64,000 bases of DNA from VRUE01 sp963727465 (GCA_963727465.1 CAVSGL010000012.1:310001-374000), one strand, 5' to 3'. Positions 8,751 to 16,005 are shown, counted from the first letter of the stretch. The notes: a model not told the origin generated them from the letters alone. Numbers and translations: made by a program.

Positions 8751-8846
8751 GGAGCTATTGCGCGGAGGTCGACCGACGGCCCTCCGCGACGGTTCGCTAG
8801 CAGAACTTGCCCGCGTCCCGTCAGCGATACTGAGGCCCAGCCATCA

Positions 8847-9071
8847 ATGCCGAGGTTGATGAGCCGCTCCTTGCGCGTCGCGCTGGAGGACCCGCCGGCC
8901 GGCAAGTTGCGCTGCAAGCTCTCTGATGGCCTGGTGCTCGATGTCAAGCCGGCTGAGCGCGAGGCGGAAGACGACCCGCCTAACTGGGAGTTGATTACGC
9001 CGGGAGGCGTCGTCCTGGAGTTCGGACCGGGTGTCCGCTGGCAGATCGGCAGCGCTGACAGTCGCGCTTGA
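8847..9071 (+). pseudogene. Truncated copy of the 169-aa NWELITPGG family
   Basis: From ATG 8847, 74 aa whose last 60 (LRCKLSDG...DDPPNWELITPGGVVLEFGP...GSADSRA) match the C-terminal half of the protein at 15083-15592 almost residue for residue. The N-terminal half is missing and the ORF upstream is low-complexity, so this looks like a 5'-truncated duplicate just inside the left end of the second segment. Family function unknown. Confidence 0.6.
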
Positions 9072-9197
9072 GGGTGGGCGGCGTCGGGCCTTCAGCCGAC
9101 CCACTTTGTGCGTGCCGGGGTCGAGCCCGCAGCGGATGCGGCAGGGAATCGGGCTCCGACTGGAGACCGCGTGCCCGCGTAGCTGCGCGGCGCGTCG

Positions 9198-9944
9198 TCA
9201 GAACACGATCCTCATCGGCACGCCCGCGCTGTCGCGTCGCCCGTCGCCGAGCTCTTTGTGCTCCCCGCGCAGACAACGCAACGCAGCGCTGAGGGCGGCG
9301 TATGCGTCGAAACTGTCTGACAGATCGGCCGTCGGGGCCGTGAAGGCGCCCACCTTGTCTTCGAGGTCGGGGAAGAGAGGTCGCAGGAGGCGCAAGCGCT
9401 CGACTGCGCCGGCCGGTGAGTGCTTCGACGGCACGGGGTCACCACCGCGTAGCCGGGCAAAGGTCACCTCCGGGTGGCACTCGAACAGCCAGTCATCGCT
9501 CGCCGGGTGCTCGCGAATCCACGTATCCACTTCGGAGACCTTGGGGATGAGAGCGACGCTCTGGCGAGTCAAGCCGCGCGCTTCGGGATCGGTCTCCCGC
9601 ATTTTGGCGACGAGTCGCTGAACGGTGGGGTAGTCGCCTCCGCTCGCCAGCAGGTCTCGGGAGGGAGGATTGAAGACGCAGCTCGCTCGTCCCGGCAGCA
9701 GCTTCCTCGCGGCGACATCGCAAGCGCGCGGCTCAACCTGGTCGGGAAGCCCGATCGGGATGTCGATCGCCAGGGTCGACCCGTGTTTGGCGGCATAGGT
9801 CGCGACGGCCTGGAAGTCGTCGAACATCCGAACCTCCGTTTCCCGGGTCGCCGGACTCAGCGACGGCGAAGAACGCAGGCAAGCGCCAACCCAGCCGGCG
9901 CGCGCACCGTCGACGCCGATAGCAACGATCAGCTTCGAGGTCAC
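9198..9944 (-). CDS. DUF429 family protein (predicted RNase H-fold nuclease)
   Basis: 248 aa from the GTG at 9944; upstream in-frame codons would add 65 residues that do not look like the family. The N terminus IVAIGVDGARAGWVGA is the first strand of the DUF429 RNase H-like fold, with an acidic residue placed for metal binding; LAIDIPIGLPD gives the second acidic motif; ECHPEVTFARL and DSFDAYAALSAAL follow in family order. It diverges from the small gene at 10033. Cargo of the second segment; its natural substrate is unknown. Confidence 0.75.
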   Translation of the reverse strand: MTSKLIVAIGVDGARAGWVGACLRSSPSLSPATRETEVRMFDDFQAVATYAAKHGSTLAIDIPIGLPDQVEPRACDVAARKLLPGRASCVFNPPSRDLLASGGDYPTVQRLVAKMRETDPEARGLTRQSVALIPKVSEVDTWIREHPASDDWLFECHPEVTFARLRGGDPVPSKHSPAGAVERLRLLRPLFPDLEDKVGAFTAPTADLSDSFDAYAALSAALRCLRGEHKELGDGRRDSAGVPMRIVF

Positions 9945-10032
9945 GCTTCGCGGCCTCGCGTCACATGAACCGCGATCAGCTTCATGGCTGGGAAGGGTAA
10001 ACGCGACAGCGCGACCGTCCGGTGCAGCTAAC

Positions 10033-10260
10033 ATGTTTCGGGCCATGTTTGTGAGCGAGACGTCAAGGGGGACGCCGGTTGTCGAGATGACGGCCGAGGA
10101 GTACAAGGCTTTCCTCGAGCGCGAAGTGCGCGCGGCCATGGGGCTCTCCGTGGAGGAGTTCCGCCGTGCCTATCTGGCTGGTGAACTTGACGAAGCCGAT
10201 CCCTCCGTGTGCGACCTCGCCGGGCTCCTTCGTGTTGGTCAGGGCGGGTATGACGCGTAG
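10033..10260 (+). CDS. Small hypothetical protein
   Basis: 75 aa. A helical protein with the segment LSVEEFRRAYLAGELDEADPSVCDLAGLLRVGQ, a pattern I associate with small actinobacterial antitoxin-like or regulatory proteins but cannot name. Divergent from the DUF429 gene with about 90 bp between starts. No partner follows directly; the next 220 bp hold only a gene fragment. Confidence 0.5.
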   Translation: MFRAMFVSETSRGTPVVEMTAEEYKAFLEREVRAAMGLSVEEFRRAYLAGELDEADPSVCDLAGLLRVGQGGYDA

Positions 10261-10379
10261 CGCACTCGGCAAGACACGCATCCGAGAGGGTGCCTTGAGT
10301 GCCCTCCAGACGCCAACGAACCCACCTGCGCCGACGATGCTCGTACCGCTCGATGCTTCGCCGCTCAACCTCTTGCGCT

Positions 10380-10435
10380 CTATGCGAGGGCCGATTGTCG
10401 ATGCTCGGATCGCCCACTCGGAGGTTCTTCATCTC
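10380..10435 (+). repeat. Fragment of the 169-aa family gene
   Basis: About 55 bp match 15235-15290 (encoding RMRGSIVDARIAYPEVLH): here the reading is MRGPIVDARIAHSEVLH in the frame ending at 10918. No complete gene surrounds it. Together with 8847-9071 and 17041-17097 it shows the same gene broken up at several places. The rest of 10261-10483 shows only an AT-rich promoter-like stretch at 10445-10475 with TACG repeats. Confidence 0.55.
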
Positions 10436-10483
10436 GCGGTGTTCGCTATACTACGCAATACGCAACAATACGGAGAACGCATT

Positions 10484-10918
10484 GTGGCCAGCAAACAGAG
10501 CAAACAAGGTAAGCAGAGCGTCAGCTTCCGCTTCGACCCGATCACGGTTCGGCGCCTCAAGGACCATGCCGCCGACGCGGGCTCCGGTCAGACGGCGCTG
10601 GCCCAGCGCTACATCGAGGAGGGCATCCGCCAGGACGAGCATCCCTTGATCTACTTCCGGGAGGGAGCAGCCGGCCGCCGGCCGGCCCTGCTCGGCTCGC
10701 GTCTCGATGTCGCCGAGGCGATCGAGACGATCCGCCAGAACGACGGCTCTGTCGAGGAGGCCGCCTCCTATCTCGAGATCCCGGTCGAGCAGCTGGAGGC
10801 CGCGGCGCGCTACTACGGCGAGTACACCGCCGAGGTGGACGAGCTGGTCGAGCGCGCCCGGGCTGCCAGCGAGCGCGAGCGCGAGCGCTGGCGCCGGGGC
10901 CACGAGGCCCTTGCGTGA
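10484..10918 (+). CDS. DUF433-type antitoxin
   Basis: 144 aa from GTG 10484, with GGAG about 9 nt upstream. The N terminus (KQSVSFRFDPITVRRLKDHAADAGSG...) resembles a ribbon-helix-helix DNA-binding part; the C-terminal half (DVAEAIETIRQNDGSVEEAASYLEIPVEQLEAAARYYG) is the DUF433-like HTH. This family is repeatedly found with DUF5615 PIN-like toxins, as here, with an ATGA-type overlap. The upstream repeats (ATACGCAAC, AATACGGAG) are candidate operators. Expected to neutralise the toxin and repress the operon. Confidence 0.75.
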   Translation: MASKQSKQGKQSVSFRFDPITVRRLKDHAADAGSGQTALAQRYIEEGIRQDEHPLIYFREGAAGRRPALLGSRLDVAEAIETIRQNDGSVEEAASYLEIPVEQLEAAARYYGEYTAEVDELVERARAASERERERWRRGHEALA

Positions 10919-11283
10919 GGCTCCTGCTCGACGAGATGATCTCGCCGAAGATCGCTCGCGAGCTACGGGGTAGGGGGGACTTCGACGTCCAGGCGATCAA
11001 GGGCGACAGGCCGGACCTGGAGGCAGTCGCCGATCGCGAGATCGTCCGCCGCATTTCCGTCGAGCAGCGAGCCCTCGTGACCAACGACGTGCTCGACTTC
11101 CAGCTGATCCACAACCAGATGCTGGCCGCCGGCGAGGAGCACTACGGCCTGATCTTCACCAGCGACTCCACGATGCCCCGCAACAAGGCATCGATCCCGC
11201 TCTGGGTGAAGGCTCTGGAGAAAGTCTTGACGGAGCATCCAACCGACGACGCGCTGAAGAACCGCGTTCGACACCTTCCGTAA
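10915..11283 (+). CDS. DUF5615 PIN-like toxin
   Basis: 122 aa. The start MRLLLDEMISPKIARELRGRG carries the conserved first Asp of the Mut7-C/PIN-like fold; ALVTNDVLDFQLI gives the second acidic cluster (TxD) and GLIFTSD a third strand. The domain looks complete. Such proteins are predicted ribonuclease toxins. It overlaps the DUF433-type antitoxin gene by 4 bp. A minus-strand ORF (10963-11511) runs against it. Confidence 0.75.
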   Translation: MRLLLDEMISPKIARELRGRGDFDVQAIKGDRPDLEAVADREIVRRISVEQRALVTNDVLDFQLIHNQMLAAGEEHYGLIFTSDSTMPRNKASIPLWVKALEKVLTEHPTDDALKNRVRHLP

Positions 11284-11511
11284 GTCCCGACCCAGCTCGA
11301 CCTCGGGAGACGGCTCGTCTGCATAGGGGACGCGGCCACCGACGACCACGCCCTCGAGCTTTCGGGCCTTCTCCATTACGACCTTCGGGTTCTCGTCAGC
11401 GATCACGACCTTGCCGGTTCGTCTATCGGTTGCGACGAACTTCCCCTCGTAGCCACGGAAGTCGGTGCGGATCGGCTGCACCTCCAGTCGATCGCACCTT
11501 GGCTGATCCAT
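10963..11511 (-). CDS. DUF5678-like protein with antisense-overlapping tail
   Basis: 182 aa. Residues 1-75 look real: YEGKFVATDRRTGKVVIADENPKVVMEKARKLEG matches the small DUF5678 domain (YEGKWVA...). After about residue 80 the ORF runs antisense through the PIN-like toxin gene and is probably spurious, so the natural stop may have been lost or the gene may really be this long. DUF5678 proteins often accompany toxin or protease-like partners. Confidence applies to the N-terminal part (about 11284-11511). Confidence 0.5.
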   Translation of the reverse strand: MDQPRCDRLEVQPIRTDFRGYEGKFVATDRRTGKVVIADENPKVVMEKARKLEGVVVGGRVPYADEPSPEVELGRDLRKVSNAVLQRVVGWMLRQDFLQSLHPERDRCLVAGHRGVAGEDQAVVLLAGGQHLVVDQLEVEHVVGHEGSLLDGNAADDLAIGDCLQVRPVALDRLDVEVPPTP

Positions 11512-11536
11512 CTATCTCACGCTACCCTTGCTGACA

Positions 11537-11782
11537 ATGGCCTTCGACAACCCGAAGATGCTTTCGGTAGAGGACGCGGCGGTTCGGCTGGGGTTCTCTC
11601 CGCAGCACGTGCGCCGCCTGGTCGAGGCGGGCGAGTTAGAGGCCGGTCAGCCACCTGACGCACCGGGTTGCTCGGTCGCGGCCAGCGCAGTCGCGGATTT
11701 CGAGGAGAGGCGTTCAGCCGCGGAACGACGTGCCGACGAGTTCTCGCGTGTACTTGACGACGCCGGGGCACCCCTTGAATGA
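11537..11782 (+). CDS. Small HTH_17 protein
   Basis: 81 aa from ATG 11537 (a TTG at 11528 is also in frame). An excisionase/antitoxin-type HTH occupies residues 8-45 (MLSVEDAAVRLGFSPQHVRRLVEAGEL), followed by a charged helix (AVADFEERRSAAERRADEFS) as in antitoxins. In intact systems of this kind a PIN-domain toxin follows; here a truncated HicB-like gene comes next instead, so the toxin seems lost. Confidence 0.6.
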   Translation: MAFDNPKMLSVEDAAVRLGFSPQHVRRLVEAGELEAGQPPDAPGCSVAASAVADFEERRSAAERRADEFSRVLDDAGAPLE

Positions 11783-11807
11783 ACGGCCCCGCCGGCGTAG
11801 TTGCGTC

Positions 11808-11963
11808 ATGGATTTGACCGCCCGCATCCATATCGAGGACGGCAGCTACTGGGCCGATGTGCCCGAGCTGCCCGGTTGCTTCGCCTCCGGCGACACCCTG
11901 GACGAGCTTTTCGAGTCCCTGGGGGAGGGTGTTGCGCTCTGCTTGACCGATTTTCAGGGCTAA
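11808..11963 (+). CDS. Truncated HicB-like protein
   Basis: 51 aa. The reading MDLTARIHIEDGSYWADVPELPG, then CFASGDTLDELFESL, is the HicB/UPF0150 partial RNase H fold. It is nearly identical to residues 1-48 of the 95-aa protein at 15583 but stops early (LCLTDFQG) where the other continues with a C-terminal extension. No HicA lies beside it. Part of a module duplicated 4 kb downstream. Confidence 0.6.
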   Translation: MDLTARIHIEDGSYWADVPELPGCFASGDTLDELFESLGEGVALCLTDFQG

Positions 11964-11965
11964 TA

Positions 11966-12003
11966 TGACCTAGATATAGGTCAAATGATCTATATTTAGG
12001 TCA
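11966..12003. promoter_or_regulatory. Tandem palindromic operators of MNT copy 1
   Basis: Two 18-bp sites: TGACCTAGATATAGGTCA (11966-11983, perfect palindrome, 7+4+7) and TGATCTATATTTAGGTCA (11986-12003, one mismatch), centres 20 bp apart, two helical turns. The second ends two bases before ATG 12006, and TATATT inside it can serve as -10 box of a leaderless transcript. The winged-helix domain of the downstream protein is the obvious candidate repressor. The same sites recur at 15966-16003. Confidence 0.65.
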
Positions 12004-12005
12004 TT

Positions 12006-12626
12006 ATGGATGTAGCGCGACCTTTTTCTGCTCTTTCGGACAGTGTCGATATCGACGTGCTTGTGGCGCTGGCCGGGGCCTCGACTCCCCGCAGCGGCCG
12101 AGAGTTGGCGCGTCTGAGTGGTCGGTCCAACACCGGTGTGCAGCACGTGCTCAATCGCCTGGTCGACCACGGCCTGGTCGAGCGGACGGAGGCGGGTCGA
12201 GCATTCCTTTACGTCCTCAACAGGGACCACCTGCTTGCGCCGGCTGTCGAGCGCATGGCGGAAGCACGCGTGGAGATGGTTCGGAGGCTGCGCGGAGCTC
12301 TAGGCGGGTGGGAGGTTCCGGCGGTGCACGCTTCGCTTTTCGGCAGCGCGGCCCGCGGCGATGGCGATAAGGACAGCGATATCGACCTCTTCGTCATCCG
12401 GCCGGCGGACGTCGATGCGGACGACCAGGTGTGGCGGGGGCAGCTCGACGACCTCGCCGAAAGCGTCCGCCGCTGGACCGGCAACCATGCCGGCATCGTC
12501 GAGATCTCCGAGAGCGAACTGCCGCGGTTGCGAGCCGACCGCCCGCCGGCCCTTCAAGAGGTCGACGTCGACGCGATCGACCTTGCCGGCGAGCCTGCCC
12601 GACAGATCCTGGCGAGGGGTCGATGA
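12006..12626 (+). CDS. Winged-helix nucleotidyltransferase, MNT-type antitoxin (copy 1)
   Basis: 206 aa. Residues 10-80 form a winged helix (RSGRELARLSGRSNTGVQHVLNRLVDHGLVER). Residues about 108-135 carry the minimal nucleotidyltransferase signature FGSAARGDGDKDSDIDLFVI (GS followed by DxD), and a third acid is likely in VEISESEL. In MNT/HEPN systems such enzymes AMPylate and silence a HEPN RNase toxin. The next ORF overlaps by ATGA but is only a remnant of the HEPN gene. About 90 percent identical to the copy at 16006. Confidence 0.75.
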   Translation: MDVARPFSALSDSVDIDVLVALAGASTPRSGRELARLSGRSNTGVQHVLNRLVDHGLVERTEAGRAFLYVLNRDHLLAPAVERMAEARVEMVRRLRGALGGWEVPAVHASLFGSAARGDGDKDSDIDLFVIRPADVDADDQVWRGQLDDLAESVRRWTGNHAGIVEISESELPRLRADRPPALQEVDVDAIDLAGEPARQILARGR

Positions 12627-12754
12627 CCACGAGGCGGGGGAGAACCCAACGCGGGAGTGGCGGCGTCGAGCGCAGCATCTCGTCGACTTCGCCGAGCGGC
12701 AGCAGCTCTCGATGTGAAGCCTGGAGTATTCGGTCGCGCCTCCGACATCTGTAG
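12623..12754 (+). pseudogene. Internally deleted HEPN toxin remnant (copy 1)
   Basis: The start MTTRRGRTQ equals the start of the HEPN gene of copy 2 (16623), but after about 40 bp the sequence jumps to what corresponds to the last 55 bp of that gene (CAGCATCTCGTCGACTTCGC near 12675), so about 330 bp are missing and the frame is changed; the ORF ends after 43 codons. The toxin of this module cannot be functional. Confidence 0.7.
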
Positions 12755-12765
12755 CGTTTGGCCCC

Positions 12766-12897
12766 GTGATCGTCGGAGTGATCTTCCTGGTCTTGCTGGT
12801 GCTCGCGGGCATCGTCGAGTTCTGGGTCTACCAGGAAGCCGTCTGGTGGCATTCCGACTCGAAGGCCGACCAGCGCAACTGGACTCCCCGTCGTTAA
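12766..12897 (+). CDS. Small membrane protein
   Basis: 43 aa from GTG 12766: VIVGVIFLVLLVLAGIVEFW is one transmembrane segment, then a short polar tail (VYQEAVWWHSDSKADQRNW). The box TAGCGT at 12752-12757 lies about 8 nt upstream, matching the leaderless promoter pattern seen elsewhere in the window. No family recognised; too short to be sure. Confidence 0.4.
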   Translation: MIVGVIFLVLLVLAGIVEFWVYQEAVWWHSDSKADQRNWTPRR

Positions 12898-12907
12898 GAG
12901 GCGCGAC

Positions 12908-13113
12908 GGTGGCGCAGAGGGTGGCACGGTTCCGCGGAACCGCTTGGGCAAGCGGATTGCGGCGCCGGTAAACGAACCTGCAAAGCCGTTTACACCGGTT
13001 CGATTCCGGTGGGCGCCTTTGGCTCTGGCAAGCGGTTTCCGGCTTGCCAGAGCGGTTTGTGAGCCATTCGTAAGACGTCCCATTGTCCGGTTGTCTCCGG
13101 TTGAAACCGGTTG
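12908..13113. other. Attachment-site region 2
   Basis: Same order as region 1: GGTGGC repeats (12908 and 12920), a small inverted repeat GTAAACG/CGTTTAC spanning the crossover (12967-12993), the 40-nt tRNA-Cys 3' half (12978-13017), a perfect 12-bp hairpin (13022-13033 with 13042-13053) and three CCGGTTG heptamers at 13087, 13097 and 13107, again exactly 10 bp apart. Between 13114 and 13216 I see only GCGCAC repeats and no gene. Confidence 0.7.
12978..13017 (+). repeat. att core 2: tRNA-Cys 3' half
   Basis: A 40-nt block identical to that at 14695 and differing from 8581 by one base. It runs from the anticodon loop to the end of the acceptor stem; GGCGCC at 12961 resembles a tRNA 5' acceptor strand but the D arm and anticodon 5' strand are absent. 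Confidence 0.85.
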
Positions 13114-13216
13114 TTTTCGTGTCGCACTGGCGCACGACTAGCGCACGAGAGGCGGAGCCCGAGGCGAGTTTGTGTCGCTGCGTGGTTGTCAACAGCGGCA
13201 AGCGGGCGCGGCGAGA

Positions 13217-13405
13217 CTAGGAAATCCTAGGAACGCCGAGCTGCTTGCAGATGCTCTGTGCCGTGGTGCGAGGTATCTGACGATGACGAGGAACCGTGCT
13301 GACGGCGCCCTTGGGGCCACGCCAGACGGAGTGCTTCCCGCCCTCACGAACTTTGGCGCAGCCATGCTGGCGAAGATGGCGTTCGAGTGCGACCCGCTTG
13401 ATCAT
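13217..13405 (-). CDS. hicA: HicA-type mRNA interferase toxin
   Basis: 62 aa, full length for the family. It shows the double-stranded-RNA-binding-like fold with catalytic His in GGKHSVW (about residue 24) and the conserved STVPRHRQIPRTTAQSICKQLG tail in shortened form. HicA degrades mRNA and is normally next to HicB. Here the ATG overlaps the stop of the wHTH gene upstream, and the nearest HicB-like gene (14404) is on the other strand about 1 kb away, so partner and control are unclear. Confidence 0.8.
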   Translation of the reverse strand: MIKRVALERHLRQHGCAKVREGGKHSVWRGPKGAVSTVPRHRQIPRTTAQSICKQLGVPRIS

Positions 13406-14154
13406 TTGCCCGCCGCCGCCTCCTCCTGCCGTTCAAACGCGTCCAATAGGCGGTAGCGATACACGAAGGTGAAGCCGGTGTCGGATAAGGGGGCGTCTAT
13501 TTTGTCCCGCTTCCGTTCCAAAAGGTCGTTCCGCCGGAGGGTCTGAACGCCCTTTTCGAAGGTTGAAGTTGAGATTCCGTACCACTCGGGCACGCGCTCC
13601 GCAATGAGCGGGACGTATCCGGGTTTCTCGTGGAGCAGAATCAGGAGAACTGCGATCCCCGGAAGGTCCAATTTTCCGTCCCAGCCTTGCCGCCAAAAGG
13701 CATATGGGAGGGTTAGAAAGAGCTCTCTCGGTTTGCGGTTATGCGGTTGGCAGTAGGGGTCTCCGGAGCCGTCGTCATAGAGCAGGATGATCTTCGCGTC
13801 TCGTCCCAAGCGACCCCGTTCGATGAGGCTGGCCTTCTCAAGCCAGGCCCAATTCCTGGATACCGCGTTCCGCGCGCTCATCTGGGTTCCATCCAGACGC
13901 AGGCCCCGCGCCCATACCTGGGAAGGGTAGGCGGCCCCCCAGTCTCCGCCGCTGGCGACGGCGTGACACAGCAGGTATTGACGGAGAGCGCGCTCATGGT
14001 GTTTCGCGGTAAACTTCGCAAGAGGTCCAGGGTGGCCTTTCCCCTTGGCATCGCGCTGTTGAACAAAAGCCTTCGCGAGCGGTAAGTGGGGTCGATCGGA
14101 GGCCTCAAGCAAGGCGTTGATGGTGAGTTGCGGGTCCGGCCGTTCATCAGGCAT
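13402..14154 (-). CDS. Winged-helix protein, replication-initiator-like
   Basis: 250 aa from ATG 14154; longer starts up to 14217 are open and none has a Shine-Dalgarno. Two winged-helix-like segments are visible: one around SRNWAWLEKASLIERGRLG and one around GISTSTFEKGVQTLRRNDLLERKRD, with a hydrophobic middle (LPGIAVLLILLHEKPGYVPL). The tandem layout resembles plasmid or phage initiators and replication-control proteins, without a clear family match. Its base composition is lower in GC than its neighbours. Stop overlaps the start of hicA by 4 bp. Confidence 0.5.
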   Translation of the reverse strand: MPDERPDPQLTINALLEASDRPHLPLAKAFVQQRDAKGKGHPGPLAKFTAKHHERALRQYLLCHAVASGGDWGAAYPSQVWARGLRLDGTQMSARNAVSRNWAWLEKASLIERGRLGRDAKIILLYDDGSGDPYCQPHNRKPRELFLTLPYAFWRQGWDGKLDLPGIAVLLILLHEKPGYVPLIAERVPEWYGISTSTFEKGVQTLRRNDLLERKRDKIDAPLSDTGFTFVYRYRLLDAFERQEEAAAGK

Positions 14155-14403
14155 GGACCGCAGCATTGCAGGACGAAGGGGTCTTTTTTCGCCGCGAACT
14201 CCTGCGCGGATCATCACGGCGTACGGGCCACTGAGAGGTCAATGCGATATCCGTGGAAGGCCGAATGCAAGTGCAAATGCTAAGAACAACCGCAATTAGC
14301 GGGGCGCGGAGTAAAGATGACCGCGATTGCGCCCCATTCGAGCCGCGCATGTTCTTGATCGTTGACTTTCTAGGTCCCTGAAACGAGTCCTGGGTACTAC
14401 CCT

Positions 14404-14640
14404 ATGGCTATGGCAGCCGCACTAAAGCTCACGGCCATCTACGAGCCCGTGGAGGATGGCTGGATTCAAGGCAGGATCGCGGAGCTTCCGGCAGTGGTTA
14501 CCGCCGCCCCGACCCTTGAGGAAGCCAAGGAGATGCTTTGGGATGCCTTGACCGAGTATTTCGCCTCTCTCCAATCTTCTCCGGAAGCCGGATCGCCGGA
14601 CGCCAATCGAGAAGAGTTGGAGCTAACGATTGCTTCCTGA
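14404..14640 (+). CDS. hicB: HicB-like antitoxin
   Basis: 78 aa. KLTAIYEPVEDGWIQGRIAELPAV, then APTLEEAKEMLWDALTEYF, is the HicB/UPF0150 fold; the C-terminal 20 residues are acidic and no separate DNA-binding domain is visible. It could be the partner of the HicA at 13217, but they are on opposite strands. It ends 54 bp before att core 3. The gap 14155-14403 upstream shows no gene. Confidence 0.65.
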   Translation: MAMAAALKLTAIYEPVEDGWIQGRIAELPAVVTAAPTLEEAKEMLWDALTEYFASLQSSPEAGSPDANREELELTIAS

Positions 14641-14694
14641 CCCGCAGGCGTAAAGGCCTCTCCCGATGCCCGCCGCGCCCAGGCGCAAAGCCGC

Positions 14695-14734
14695 CTGCAA
14701 AGCCGTTTACACCGGTTCGATTCCGGTGGGCGCC
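14695..14734 (+). repeat. att core 3: tRNA-Cys 3' half
   Basis: Identical 40 nt to att core 2. Unlike the first two it is not followed by the hairpin and CCGGYTG repeats, so it looks like the outer boundary of the array (a host-side junction) rather than the left end of a further element. Confidence 0.8.
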
Positions 14735-14795
14735 TTCCCTGCAAATCGGTGCGTCGAGCGCCGCCAAAGCGGGCCCGCTCGAGGGCAAGCGCCAC

Positions 14796-15002
14796 CTATG
14801 CCGGAGGTCGGGCGACCGGCTCGTTGGCGATGTCGGCCGCACTCAAGCCATCGGTCGAACGTCCCAGCCCGAGTCGTGGGCGAGGGCGCGAAGCGGCCCT
14901 CCTCTCGTCCTTGCGATGGGAAGCGATGAAGTCGAGCACCGGCTCGACCTCGGAGTCGGGCAGCTCGTCAAGCAGACGATGGGCTTTCTCCCGGGCGGTC
15001 AT
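14796..15002 (-). CDS. Small antitoxin-like protein
   Basis: 68 aa. MTAREKAHRLLDELPDSEVEP, then VLDFIASH, is the helical N terminus found in VapB/DUF2281-like antitoxins (REKAxxLLDxLPxxE), followed by a basic linker and a GLSAADIANEPVARPP tail that would wrap a toxin. No toxin gene adjoins it. Solitary antitoxin. Confidence 0.5.
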   Translation of the reverse strand: MTAREKAHRLLDELPDSEVEPVLDFIASHRKDERRAASRPRPRLGLGRSTDGLSAADIANEPVARPPA

Positions 15003-15082
15003 GCTCCCCAGAGGTAGCGTTCGGTCCGAGGGTCGGTGTCCGCCATGCGGACTACGGTCTGAAAGACGATAAAGTTACATAG

Positions 15083-15592
15083 ATGGAAAGAGGATTGGAC
15101 AAGACCCTCCGCGAACTCGCTGAGATTCGCGGCCGGGTGATTGGCCCGGTTGATGCGGTGGCCGCCGTTCGAGCGGGACGCGAAGAACGTGAGCAAGACG
15201 CATTCACGCTGACCCCAAGCGCCATCATCCGTCGCATGCGCGGGTCGATTGTCGATGCTCGGATCGCCTATCCGGAGGTACTTCACGTCGAGGTCAAGGA
15301 TTCCGCTGGCGAGTTGTGGCAGCTCGCGACTCAGGATGCCGAGTGGTCGCCGTCCGATCCGGCCGAGCTGGTTGGACGCTCGGTGACCGATGCGGAGATC
15401 GACGTGGAGACCGGCGGCTTGCGCTGCAAGCTCTCCGATGGCTCGGTGCTCGATGTGAAGCCCGCCGCCCGCGAGGCCGAAGACGATCCGCCCAATTGGG
15501 AGTTGATTACTCCCGGCGGCGTTGTCTTGGAGTTCGGGCCGGGGATCCGCTGGCGGATCGGCAGCGCAGACAGCCGCGCTTCATGGAGTTGA
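15083..15592 (+). CDS. Conserved 169-aa protein of unknown function (intact copy)
   Basis: The N-terminal 50 residues are helical and charged; residues about 55-165 form a beta-rich domain: VDARIAYPEVLHVEVKDSAG, ELWQLATQDAEW, LRCKLSDGSVLDVKP, DDPPNWELITPGG, LEFGPGIRW. I do not recognise a named family, though proteins with a DDxPNWELxTPxG signature occur in actinobacteria. Fragments of this gene occur at 8847, 10380 and 17041. Its 3' end overlaps the HicB-like gene by 10 bp, suggesting one transcript. Confidence 0.55.
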   Translation: MERGLDKTLRELAEIRGRVIGPVDAVAAVRAGREEREQDAFTLTPSAIIRRMRGSIVDARIAYPEVLHVEVKDSAGELWQLATQDAEWSPSDPAELVGRSVTDAEIDVETGGLRCKLSDGSVLDVKPAAREAEDDPPNWELITPGGVVLEFGPGIRWRIGSADSRASWS

Positions 15593-15870
15593 CCGCCCGC
15601 ATCCACGTCGAGGACGGCGGCTATTGGGCCGATGTGCCCGAGTTGCCCGGCTGCTTCGCCTCTGGCGACACCCTGGACGAGCTTTTCGAGTCCCTCCAAG
15701 AGGGCGTCGCGCTCTGCCTTGCCGAGGCCGAGCAGGTGCTGGCCGAGCGGACCAGCATCGTCCTCGACTCCGAGGAGGCCGTCCGCTTCCTGGCGGCGCT
15801 CGACGATCCCGCCTCCTTCGAGCCGGGCCTCAGCGCCCTCACCGAGCGCCCGAGCGTCCTGGGCGATTGA
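15583..15870 (+). CDS. HicB-like protein with C-terminal extension
   Basis: 95 aa. Residues 1-50 are HicB-like (MELTARIHVEDGGYWADVPE, CFASGDTLDELFESLQEG); residues 55-95 add LAERTSIVLDSEEAVRFLAALDDPASFEPGL, which resembles a DUF1778-type antitoxin segment, so this may be a two-antitoxin fusion. The copy at 11808 lacks this extension. No HicA next to it. Confidence 0.6.
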   Translation: MELTARIHVEDGGYWADVPELPGCFASGDTLDELFESLQEGVALCLAEAEQVLAERTSIVLDSEEAVRFLAALDDPASFEPGLSALTERPSVLGD

Positions 15871-15965
15871 GCTCTCGCTTCGGAGCGGTCGAGCCGCTGG
15901 AGCGACGCCGCCGAGTCGATCGCTCCGAGCAGGGCGCCGGCCCTTGGGCGGAGCCTTTTGCAGAA

Positions 15966-16003
15966 TGACCTAGATATAGGTCAAATGATCTATATTTAGG
16001 TCA
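15966..16003. promoter_or_regulatory. Tandem palindromic operators of MNT copy 2
   Basis: Base-for-base the same pair of 18-bp sites as at 11966-12003, exactly 4000 bp apart, ending two bases before GTG 16006. Conservation across the two copies supports a regulatory role for both palindromes. Confidence 0.65.
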
Positions 16004-16005
16004 TT

